Source: Lujinxingiaceae bacterium (lineage in GTDB: Bacteria; Myxococcota_A; Bradymonadia; Bradymonadales; Bradymonadaceae). From it: 34,460 nucleotides of DNA. Positions 15,465-22,989 of this stretch are shown here, piece after piece; position 1 is the first letter of the stretch; each line of letters opens with the position of its first letter. The stretch covers positions 1-34,460 of the forward strand of contig JACCWM010000077.1 in NCBI GenBank assembly GCA_013697635.1. Reading direction: 5' to 3'. The position numbers were made by a program, and so were the translations under genes. The notes below the pieces were generated by a model. That model did not search any database. It was not told where the DNA came from and saw only the letters and a list, made by a program, of their open reading frames with translations.

Positions 15465-17231
15465 ATGAGCCACCCACTTCACACCGTAGTTTCGCGCGTT
15501 GACCGACGCATCTACCTGGGCCTGTTCGTGGCGCTTTTGGGGTGCGCGGCCACCCCCACCAAAGCCCGCAAGGCCGATGACACAGCCCATCTCAAGCTCG
15601 AGCTCGAGAAGCGTGAGACGGTCCTCGGCGCGATGAAGACCGAGCTCGAGCGCTCGATGAGCCTGCTCAAGCTCGACGACTACGAGGCGCCCTACTTTTT
15701 GGGCTACCAGATCAAAGACGAGCACGTCGTCACCATCGCCGGCAAGTACGGCGCGCTCACCGGCGTCGACGAGACCCGCCAGCGCTATGTCTATGTCGAG
15801 ACCCGTGTGGGCGATTATGCCTTCGACAACTACGCCAACGTCGACTCGGAGAGCTATCGCCAAAGTGACTTTCGCGCCGACCGGCGCGCGCCGGTCGAGG
15901 CCGACGTCGCCGCGCTTCGCGGCACCCTGTGGCTGCTCACCGACGAGGGTTACAAAAAAGCGCTCAGCGACTATCTCACCAAGCGCGGCGGCGCCGTCTA
16001 CACCACGCGCGACAAGGCCGAGGTACCTAGCTTCTCCAAGGAAGAGGCGCTCGTCCAACGCGCCCCGGCGCAGCCCTTGAGCCTCGACAAGGAGCGCTGG
16101 GAGCGCCTGGTGCGCGAGGCCACGGCCAGTATGCGCACCGCGCCCTTTCTGCTCGACTCGAGCATGGAGGTCTCCGCACGTCGCGTGGTGCGCTATCTGG
16201 TCACCTCCGAGGGCGCCGACATCATCGATGAGCATACGATCTACTCGATCAACGCCCAGGCCTACACCCGCGCCGAGGACGGCATGCTGCTCGAGAACGG
16301 GCGCATGTTCTACGCGCGCGATTTGGCGCGCTTGCCCGATGACGCCGCGATCAAGGCATCGATCACCGAGATGGTCGCCGAGCTCTTGCTGCTGCGCGAT
16401 GCACCCGCGATCAATCCCTACACGGGCCCGGCGATCCTCGATGCCGAGGCCGCCGGCGTGCTCTTTCACGAGGCCGTGGGCCATCGACTCGAAGGAGAGC
16501 GACAACGCGACGAGCAGGAAGGACGCACCTTCAAAGGCCGCGTGGGCCAGGTGGTCATCCCCACCTTCTTGTCCGTCTACGACGACCCGACCCAGGCCGA
16601 GCACGAAGGCGTCCAACTCAACGGCTACTATGCCCATGACGACGAGGGCGTGGTGGCCCAGCCGGTCACCTTGATCGAGCATGGCATCCTTCGCGGCTTC
16701 TTGATGAGCCGAACACCGATCGAGGGCGTCTTGCGCTCCAACGGCCACGGCCGCGCCCAGGGGATCTACAAGCCGCGCGCGCGCATGGCCAATCTGATCG
16801 TCAAGGCCGATCCCGAGCACGCCGTCAGCCGCGAGCGCCTCCAGGAGATGCTCATCGAGGAGGTCAAGCGCCAGAACAAGCCCTACGGCCTGATCATTCG
16901 CGACATTACCGGCGGCTCGACCAATACCCAGGGCTACGGCTACCAGGCCTTCAAGGGCATCCCTCGCCTGATCTACCGTGTCGATCCGGAGAGCGGCGCC
17001 CAGACCCTGGTGCGCGGTGTCGAGCTCGTCGGCACGCCCCTGTCGAGCATCAACAAGATTGTGGCCGCCAGCAATAAGGCGGGCATCTTTAATGGTTATT
17101 GCGGTGCCGAAAGTGGCTACGTTCCCGTCTCCACGGTGGCCCCGGCACTGCTGACCACCGAGATCGAGTTGCAGCGCACACAGCAAGGCCGCGAGAAGGG
17201 CCCGATTCTGCCACCACCCTGGAATGAATAA
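15465..17231 (+). CDS. Lipid-anchored TldD/PmbA-family metallopeptidase
   Basis: A 588-residue protein of the TldD/TldE (modulator of DNA gyrase) zinc peptidase family. The zinc motif is H335-E-A-V-G-H340, and a third ligand candidate, C546, lies in GYCGAESGYVPV, matching the position of Cys454 of E. coli TldD (CGKGGQSVPV). GSTNTQGYGYQAFKG and the GRAQGIY segment also fit the family. Unusually, the N-terminus has a signal sequence with lipobox LLGC (Cys27), so it should sit in the periplasm or at the outer membrane rather than in the cytoplasm like classical TldD. The protein is about 100 residues longer than E. coli TldD, mostly in the N-terminal half. No TldE partner gene is near. The ATG lacks a strong Shine-Dalgarno sequence (GCGAGC). 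Confidence 0.9.
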   Translation: MSHPLHTVVSRVDRRIYLGLFVALLGCAATPTKARKADDTAHLKLELEKRETVLGAMKTELERSMSLLKLDDYEAPYFLGYQIKDEHVVTIAGKYGALTGVDETRQRYVYVETRVGDYAFDNYANVDSESYRQSDFRADRRAPVEADVAALRGTLWLLTDEGYKKALSDYLTKRGGAVYTTRDKAEVPSFSKEEALVQRAPAQPLSLDKERWERLVREATASMRTAPFLLDSSMEVSARRVVRYLVTSEGADIIDEHTIYSINAQAYTRAEDGMLLENGRMFYARDLARLPDDAAIKASITEMVAELLLLRDAPAINPYTGPAILDAEAAGVLFHEAVGHRLEGERQRDEQEGRTFKGRVGQVVIPTFLSVYDDPTQAEHEGVQLNGYYAHDDEGVVAQPVTLIEHGILRGFLMSRTPIEGVLRSNGHGRAQGIYKPRARMANLIVKADPEHAVSRERLQEMLIEEVKRQNKPYGLIIRDITGGSTNTQGYGYQAFKGIPRLIYRVDPESGAQTLVRGVELVGTPLSSINKIVAASNKAGIFNGYCGAESGYVPVSTVAPALLTTEIELQRTQQGREKGPILPPPWNE

Positions 17232-17295
17232 AGCGACACGCACCCGCAATCGCGGTGAATGAGTTGACCTGGAATGCCTGATGGAGGAACCATCC

Positions 17296-18072
17296 ATGAA
17301 CACGACGGACGCACCCAACGAGGAGATCAAAGGCCTCAAGATGGACGGCGCGGGATTTATCTCGCACGAGGAAAAACACTACAGCGACGAGGAAAACGCC
17401 ATCTGGAAGTTGCTCTGCGAGCGGCGCATGGAGAAGCTGCCGACGACGGCGTCATCGGCCTACCTCGAAGGCCTCGAGAAGCTCAAGATGCCTATGGATC
17501 GCATTCCGCTCTTTGACGAGCTCAACGCCAACCTCGAGCCGCTCACCGGCTGGACGCTGCGCGCGGTCAACGGCTTTATCCCGGCCAAGATGTTCTTTGG
17601 CTCGATGGCCCTTCGCCAGTTCCCTTCGACGCTCGAGATTCGCCCGATGGGCCGCCTCGAGTACCTCCAGGAGCCGGACATCTTCCACGACGTCTTTGGC
17701 CACGTGCCCATGCACACCGACTCGCTCTTCGCCGACTTTGTCGCCGAGTACGGCAAGCTCGTCACCGAGTACGAGGTAGGCTCGGAGCGCTTCGACGCCA
17801 TGGCAAGGCTCTGGTGGTACACCGTCGAGTTCGGCCTGATCCGCGAGAATGACGAGGTGCGCCTCTACGGCTCGGGCCACATGTCCTCATTTGGTGAGGC
17901 CGACAATGTCTTTTTGGGTGGCCCGGAGATCCGTGACTTCAATCTCGACGAGGTGATTTCCACACCCTTTCGCATCGACATCTACCAGCCGGTGCTCTGG
18001 GTGATCGACGGCTTCGAGCAGCTTCGCCTGGCCGTCGACGAGCTGCGCCGGCGCTGGGACGTGAGCAACTGA
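17296..18072 (+). CDS. phhA: Phenylalanine 4-monooxygenase
   Basis: A 258-residue tetrahydropterin-dependent aromatic amino acid hydroxylase that converts Phe to Tyr. The iron ligands are visible: H131 and H136 in DIFHDVFGHVPM and E178 in YTVEFGL, the two-His-one-carboxylate facial triad of the family. Bacterial enzymes are single-domain and of similar size. The RPMGRLEYLQEPD segment and the C-terminal FRIDIYQPVLWVID stretch are also typical. The ATG at 17296 follows a GGAGGA sequence by 6-7 nt; an in-frame ATG at 17281 overlaps that Shine-Dalgarno sequence and is unlikely. A pterin-4a-carbinolamine dehydratase (phhB) gene is not adjacent. A strong terminator follows at 18091-18129. Confidence 0.95.
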   Translation: MNTTDAPNEEIKGLKMDGAGFISHEEKHYSDEENAIWKLLCERRMEKLPTTASSAYLEGLEKLKMPMDRIPLFDELNANLEPLTGWTLRAVNGFIPAKMFFGSMALRQFPSTLEIRPMGRLEYLQEPDIFHDVFGHVPMHTDSLFADFVAEYGKLVTEYEVGSERFDAMARLWWYTVEFGLIRENDEVRLYGSGHMSSFGEADNVFLGGPEIRDFNLDEVISTPFRIDIYQPVLWVIDGFEQLRLAVDELRRRWDVSN

Positions 18073-18090
18073 TTTAGGCCGACACCGAAC

Positions 18091-18129
18091 AAAAAAGGCC
18101 CCGGCGCAATGCGCGCCGGGGCCTTTTTT
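18091..18129. terminator. Bidirectional rho-independent terminator after phhA
   Basis: Perfect 17-bp inverted repeat (arms 18091-18107 and 18113-18129, loop AATGC) with a GGCCCCGGCGC core flanked by A6 and T6. It sits between the phhA stop and the 3' end of the convergent cupredoxin-like gene and can end transcription from both sides. Confidence 0.93.
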
Positions 18130-18145
18130 TGTGACTAAAACGTCT

Positions 18146-18520
18146 TTACTCGACGATCAGCGTAAGGCTCATGGCCTGGCTGAAGCGGTTGCTCACGGCG
18201 AACTCGCCCTTGGTCGAGAAGGTGTGGCTCCAGGACTGGTTCGGGTCGACGTTGTGGTCGACGTTGAGCGCGGCGATGTTGACGTTGTGGCGCTCGGGAT
18301 CCTTGTTCTGGAAGGTGACCTTGGTTCCAGCCGGGATCGTCAAGGTGTTGGGGTTGAACTTGAACTGGTACATGACGATGGAGCGATCTTTGGGGGCACT
18401 GGTCTGCTGGGCGTTGTTCTGCTGAGGCACGGGATCGGAACCACCACAAGCCGTTGCAGCAAAAGCGAAGCTGCAAAGTGCGCAAAGAACCACGAGACGA
18501 ACCACAAACGATTGGGACAT
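18146..18520 (-). CDS. Cupredoxin-fold lipoprotein with degenerate copper site
   Basis: A 124-residue lipoprotein with an exact Shine-Dalgarno sequence (AGGAG, 5 nt before the ATG at 18520). The signal sequence ends in lipobox ATAC, so Cys25 is lipidated, followed by a Pro/Gln/Asn-rich linker. The rest has the plastocyanin/azurin-like layout: FKFNPNTLTIPAGTKVTFQN, DPERHNVNI with H78 at the first copper-ligand position, then TFSTKGEF. At the C-terminal ligand loop, where type I copper proteins have Y-x-C...H...M, the sequence is F107-A-V-S-N-R-F-S-Q-A-M117. The Cys and second His are absent; only a Met remains. It is probably a structural or ligand-binding cupredoxin rather than an electron carrier. 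Confidence 0.85.
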   Translation of the reverse strand: MSQSFVVRLVVLCALCSFAFAATACGGSDPVPQQNNAQQTSAPKDRSIVMYQFKFNPNTLTIPAGTKVTFQNKDPERHNVNIAALNVDHNVDPNQSWSHTFSTKGEFAVSNRFSQAMSLTLIVE

Positions 18521-18569
18521 TGGAACTCCTCTAAAATAGCATCGTTGGAGATAACTAAACTTAAAAACG

Positions 18570-18596
18570 GGGGGCTGCTACGAAAACCAGGCCCCC
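18570..18596 (-). terminator. Terminator-like hairpin upstream of the cupredoxin gene
   Basis: Read on the minus strand, a GC-rich hairpin (arms of six G/C plus three inner pairs with one bulge, 18570-18577 with 18588-18596) is followed by GTTTTTAAGTTT. This lies about 50 bp before the lipoprotein start. It could be an attenuator in its leader or simply stop read-through from beyond. No leader peptide or known riboswitch was recognised. Confidence 0.35.
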
Positions 18597-18721
18597 AAAA
18601 CGCTTTTGTTCACGTCGAACAAAGTTGAAGCCTTCCGAGTCGACACAATACCCGACTTCAAAAGATTGTCAATCCACGCAGGCCGACCCTCCGAAGTGGC
18701 GTAAATTTAGCACGAATTACT

Positions 18722-18749
18722 TTGTCGTGCCTGAACTCCTTGCTATGAT
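18722..18749 (+). promoter_or_regulatory. Sigma-70-like promoter of the kinase gene
   Basis: TTGTCG (18722-18727) and TATGAT (18744-18749) are spaced by 16 bp; the -10 matches five of six consensus positions. Transcription would start near 18756, leaving a short leader that carries the AGGAGG at 18767-18772 and the TTG start at 18781. The ATG at 18745 lies inside the -10 box and so is not the translation start. Confidence 0.5.
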
Positions 18750-18780
18750 TTTCACGTTGAGCCAAGAGGAGGTCGTCGTT

Positions 18781-21657
18781 TTGAGTCAGCCGCTTCACCA
18801 GCAAATCGCAACTATCGCATTCGAGCAAGGCCTCCTCAGCTTTGAACAGCTGTGTGACATCCTCATGGAACTCGGTCGCGAGCAGCTCGAGCCAGCGCCG
18901 GATTCGGTCAACGTATGGTTGCGTCGGCGCTGGCTCAATACGGCTCAGATCGTCGACATTCTCGGCCAACTCGGTGAGATCTCCGATGACTTCGTCGTGC
19001 CCTCCCAAAGTCGCAATACCGACGACTTTCTGCACGCGGATACCGCCGTCTTCGAATCGATCAACCGAAGCCAGGAGTTGGACACCGCCGAATCGATCAA
19101 CCAGACGCTGACCAACTCGCCCAGCATTCTGTCCTCGGCCCGCTCGAGCCTCGAGCAGCCATCGGCCACAGCCGTCTTTCAGCTCCCGGGCTTGTCCAAG
19201 ACAAGGGGCGCCTTTGACGGTGAAGTCACCGAAGCCAGCGACGATGCCGCAGCTCACTTCCACGGCTTCGTGCACGCGGACACGGCGATTTTGCCGGCAC
19301 GTTTGCTTGAGCCTCAGCCAGGTTCCGAACCAGCGCGTCATGCGGCTGCTCGCTATGTCCTCGGCCACGAGCTCGGAAGTGGGGGCGGCGGCCGCGTCGT
19401 TCGCGCATTTGACGAGGTGCTCGGGCGCACCGTGGCTATGAAGATTTTGCACCCGGCCGCGCTGGTCGTACCCAAGACTTTGGCGCGCTTTGTCGCCGAG
19501 GGCCAGGCCACCGGTCAACTCGAGCACCCCAATATCGTGCCCATCTACGACCTGGGCACCCTGCCAAGCGGTGAGCTCTTCTACACCATGCGCGAGGTGC
19601 GACGGCACACACTGCGCGAGGTGCTCGTCGGCCTCAAGCTCAACGACGCCCACTACGCCGACGAGTACACCCTGGTGCGTCTGATCAACATCCTCAAACA
19701 GATCTGCCAGGCCGTGCACTACGCCCATGTCAGCGGCGTCATTCATCGCGATCTCAAGCCAAGCAACATCATGATCGGCGACTACGGCGAAGTGCTCGTG
19801 ATGGATTGGGGTCTGGCGCGCGTCCTCGACCGCAGCGTCCAGACCGATTTGAGCCGCCAAGGTGGCGAGCTTCACGAGGAGGGCCAGACGCTGGGAACGC
19901 CGGCCTACATGCCCCCCGAGCAAGCCCGCGGTGAGCTCAATGACGTCGACGAGCTCAGCGATACCTACAGCCTGGGCGCGATCCTCTACGAGATGCTCAC
20001 GCTCGACGCGCCCTTCGACGGCACAACGGCTATCGAGATCATGTGGAAGGTGGTCGACAGCGAGCTCGACTTGCCGAGCAGCCGCGCTTTAGCTGGACGC
20101 GTCGTGCCCGAAGAGCTCGAGCGCATCTGCATGCGCGCCATGCACAAAGAAAAGGAGCAGCGCTTTTCCAGCGCCAAGGAGCTGCACGACAACCTCGAGG
20201 ACTGGATCGAGGGAATCCAGCCGCGTGAGGCGGCGCGCAAGGTGCAGGCAGGCGCCGAGGCCGCCCACAGTTATGCGCGATCGCTCGAGCAGATTGGCGA
20301 GCTCGACGAACAGGTGCGCCGCATGGCCACCTCGATCGAAGACTGGGAGCCGATCGAGCGAAAACGCGAGCTCTGGACCCTCGAGGATCAACGCGAGCAG
20401 ACCCAGGCCACAAGCGCGCACGCCTTTGGCGAGGCCGTGGCCTGCTTCACCCAGGCCTTGGCCTACCAGGCAGACAACGCCCTGGCACGCACGGGATTGG
20501 CCGATCTGTGTTGGCAGCGCTTCGCTCAGGCTGAAGCCCATGGCGATGTGGCCGACAGCATCTATTTTCGCGCGCTCGTCGAGCAGTACGACGCCACCAA
20601 ATACGCCCGCCAGTTCGAGGGCAACGTCAACTTGCGCGTCTTCACCGAGCCCGAGGATGCGCGGGTCACCTTGTTTCCCTTCCAGGAAGTCGACCGACGC
20701 CTGGTCGCAAGCGATGAGAGCACACTTGGCAACTCGCCACTGCTCGCCGAAAACCTGAGTATTGGCAGCCACTTGCTGGTCATGGAACACCCCGATCACC
20801 CGACGATTCGACAGCCCATGTTTCTCGAGCGCGGCCGCGACCTCAATTTGCACATCCGCCTGCCACATCACGACGAGTTGCAAGCCGGCTTTGTCTTCGT
20901 TCCTGGCGGTGAGTGCATCATCGGTGGCGACAGGCGAGCCTTTGATCCGATGCCGTCCAAACGCACCTTTGTGGCGTCGTTCTTTTGCGCACGCTTGCCG
21001 GTGACCTTTGGCCAGTACCTGCAGTGGGTCAACGCGCTGCACGAGCAGGACGCCGACGAGGCGCTGCGTCGCGCGCCCCAGACGCGCGGCTCCGAAGGGT
21101 TGCTGATACGCTACGACATCAGCCTGGGAGAGTGGGTGCCAGACGAGATCCTGATCGAGGGTCCCGCACGAAAACTCTATCCGGTGGGCAAAGGACACGA
21201 GGCCAAACTGCCGGTCGTTGGCATTCGCGCCGAAGACGCCGAAGCCTATGGGCGCTGGCGAGGCCAGATCGACGGGCGCCCCTACCGCCTGCCAAGCGCC
21301 CAGGAGTGGGAGAAGGCCAGTCGCGGGGTCGACGGGCGCTGGTTTCCCTGGGGTAACCGCTTCGACGCCACGTTTTGCAAGATGCGCTTCTCGCGACCGG
21401 ACTTGCCTCAACTCGAGCCGGTCGGCAGTTTTGTCGACGACACATCGCCCTACGGCGTGCGCGACATGGGCGGAGGCGTCCAGGAGTGGTGCGCGGAGGC
21501 CGACGCCGTGATCGTCGATCGGCCGATCAAAGGCGGAGCCTGGAACCAGGATGCACGCTCCTGTCGGCTGGCCAGTCGCCTCGACGTTTTGGCCGCCGCG
21601 CGCACCGCCGGCATCGGCTTTCGTCTGGTCTACAGCTATGACCACATCTCGGACTAA
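18781..21657 (+). CDS. Hanks-type serine/threonine protein kinase fused to FGE-sulfatase (SUMF1-like) domain
   Basis: A 958-residue multidomain protein. An N-terminal region of about 190 residues of unknown function precedes a complete kinase: Gly loop LGSGGGGRVV (from about 198), K221 in AMKIL, H322-R-D-L-K-P-S-N with catalytic D324, D342-W-G in place of DFG, and GTPAYMPPEQARG. A helical segment with SYARSLEQ and TPR-like repeats (about 480-600) and a PEGA-like beta domain (from about 614) lead to a C-terminal FGE-sulfatase domain (about 702-955: FVPGGECIIGG, LPSAQEWEKASRG, FPWGN, GGAWNQD, GFRLVYS). The Chlamydia Pkn1 kinase shares this fusion. I chose TTG 18781 because AGGAGG lies 8 nt upstream. 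There is no transmembrane helix, so it is probably cytoplasmic. corA overlaps its end. Confidence 0.9.
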   Translation: MSQPLHQQIATIAFEQGLLSFEQLCDILMELGREQLEPAPDSVNVWLRRRWLNTAQIVDILGQLGEISDDFVVPSQSRNTDDFLHADTAVFESINRSQELDTAESINQTLTNSPSILSSARSSLEQPSATAVFQLPGLSKTRGAFDGEVTEASDDAAAHFHGFVHADTAILPARLLEPQPGSEPARHAAARYVLGHELGSGGGGRVVRAFDEVLGRTVAMKILHPAALVVPKTLARFVAEGQATGQLEHPNIVPIYDLGTLPSGELFYTMREVRRHTLREVLVGLKLNDAHYADEYTLVRLINILKQICQAVHYAHVSGVIHRDLKPSNIMIGDYGEVLVMDWGLARVLDRSVQTDLSRQGGELHEEGQTLGTPAYMPPEQARGELNDVDELSDTYSLGAILYEMLTLDAPFDGTTAIEIMWKVVDSELDLPSSRALAGRVVPEELERICMRAMHKEKEQRFSSAKELHDNLEDWIEGIQPREAARKVQAGAEAAHSYARSLEQIGELDEQVRRMATSIEDWEPIERKRELWTLEDQREQTQATSAHAFGEAVACFTQALAYQADNALARTGLADLCWQRFAQAEAHGDVADSIYFRALVEQYDATKYARQFEGNVNLRVFTEPEDARVTLFPFQEVDRRLVASDESTLGNSPLLAENLSIGSHLLVMEHPDHPTIRQPMFLERGRDLNLHIRLPHHDELQAGFVFVPGGECIIGGDRRAFDPMPSKRTFVASFFCARLPVTFGQYLQWVNALHEQDADEALRRAPQTRGSEGLLIRYDISLGEWVPDEILIEGPARKLYPVGKGHEAKLPVVGIRAEDAEAYGRWRGQIDGRPYRLPSAQEWEKASRGVDGRWFPWGNRFDATFCKMRFSRPDLPQLEPVGSFVDDTSPYGVRDMGGGVQEWCAEADAVIVDRPIKGGAWNQDARSCRLASRLDVLAAARTAGIGFRLVYSYDHISD

Positions 21658-22852
21658 GGGCTATGTGAAGAGCTTCAAGCGCTACATCCCGATCAAGGAG
21701 CTGCGCGACCAGATCCGCAGCACGCTGCGCCCCGTCGAGATCCGGCGAAATCAGCCCGGCGCGCCGCCAGGAACGCTGATCAGCGTCCACGAAGCGCCTG
21801 CGCCCACCGTTGACGTGCTCGCCTTCAAGGCCGATGACTTCGTCGAGGCCACGCTCGAAGATCTGACCAAGCTCGACGACTTTTTGGGCAAGTGGCCGGT
21901 GTGCTGGATCAACGTCGTTGGCCTGGGCGATGCCGAGGTCATTCGCCAGATCGGTGAGCGCCTCGATCTGCACAAGCTCGCGCTCGAAGACGTGCTCAAC
22001 GTGCCCCAGCGGCCCAAGCTCGAGGCCTATGACGACAAGCTCTTCTGCATCGCCCGCATGCCCCGATCCGGCGGCCAGGTCAGCGACGGCATCGAGCAGG
22101 TCAGCATCTTCATCGCCAAGAATTTCGTTCTCACCGTCCAGGAGCGACCCGGCGACGTCTTCGCGCCCGTGCGCCAACGCATTCGCTCCAGCCGCACGCG
22201 CGTGACCCGCCTGGGCACCGACTACCTGGCCTATGCGATCCTCGATGCGATCATCGACAGCTACTTTCCACTGCTCGAGGAGTTCGGCGAGGAGCTGGCC
22301 GAGGTCGAGGCGATCATTTTGAGCGGCGTCGTCGACCAGACGATCGCGCGCATCTACCGGCTCAAACGCGATCTACTCACGATCCGCCGCGCGATGTGGC
22401 CCCAGCGCGACGCGATCTTTGCGCTCTACCGCGAGCCCACCGAGTTGGTCTCAAGCGACACCCAGATCCACCTTCGCGACTGCGCCGACCACTGCAACCA
22501 CATCATCGATCTGCTTGAGAACTACCGTGAGATCAGCGCAAGCCTCGTCGACCTCTATTTGTCGATGACCAGCCAGCGCATGAACGAGATCATGAAGGTG
22601 CTCACGGTCATTGCCACGATTTTCATTCCCCTGACTTTTGTCGTCGGTGTCTATGGCATGAACTTCAACCCGGACGTCTCGCCATGGAACATGCCCGAGC
22701 TCAACTGGCGCTATGGCTATGCCGTTACGATGGGCGCCATGGGAACCCTGGCCCTGGGTATGCTGGCCTACTTCTGGCGCAAGGGCTGGATTGGCGGACA
22801 GGCCGTGGTGCTAGACGACGTCAGTGCGAGCGATAGGCGGCGCCAACTTTGA
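21638..22852 (+). CDS. corA: CorA-family magnesium/cobalt transporter
   Basis: A 404-residue CorA-type channel for Mg2+ and possibly Co2+ or Ni2+. The large cytoplasmic N-terminal domain ends in two C-terminal transmembrane helices. The signature G340-M-N342 in VYGMNF closes helix 1 and is followed by the periplasmic loop NPDVSPWNMPELNWRYGY, containing the conserved MPEL. The cytoplasmic part has LEDVLNVPQRPKLEAYDD and the usual QERPGDVFAPVRQRI segment. The ATG at 21638 overlaps the kinase gene by 20 bp; a GTG at 21665, just after the kinase stop with AAGGG before it, is an alternative start. The overlap or adjacency suggests translational coupling with the kinase. Confidence in the family is high. 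Confidence 0.93.
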   Translation: MTTSRTKGYVKSFKRYIPIKELRDQIRSTLRPVEIRRNQPGAPPGTLISVHEAPAPTVDVLAFKADDFVEATLEDLTKLDDFLGKWPVCWINVVGLGDAEVIRQIGERLDLHKLALEDVLNVPQRPKLEAYDDKLFCIARMPRSGGQVSDGIEQVSIFIAKNFVLTVQERPGDVFAPVRQRIRSSRTRVTRLGTDYLAYAILDAIIDSYFPLLEEFGEELAEVEAIILSGVVDQTIARIYRLKRDLLTIRRAMWPQRDAIFALYREPTELVSSDTQIHLRDCADHCNHIIDLLENYREISASLVDLYLSMTSQRMNEIMKVLTVIATIFIPLTFVVGVYGMNFNPDVSPWNMPELNWRYGYAVTMGAMGTLALGMLAYFWRKGWIGGQAVVLDDVSASDRRRQL

Positions 22853-22989
22853 GTCTGTGCCAGGAGCAAGGCCGTTCGAAACACAGCAATTGAGTGCAAA
22901 TGCCCTCGTTTCTTGCTAAGTTGAACTTCAGTGCTTTGCTCACCTTTGGGCTGGCATAAACCAGTTATCTTTAGCTTGCGGTCTGACTC

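Noticed and set aside
15102-17339. Open frame of 745 codons on the minus strand opposite the TldD-like gene
   Set aside because: The plus-strand protein has a full zinc motif, lipobox and family signatures. The minus-strand reading is Ala/Gly/Val/Asp-rich without motifs, a usual shadow in GC-rich DNA.
20089-21645. Open frame of 518 codons opposite the kinase-FGE gene
   Set aside because: The kinase and FGE motifs are on the plus strand; the antisense frame has no Shine-Dalgarno sequence or domain.
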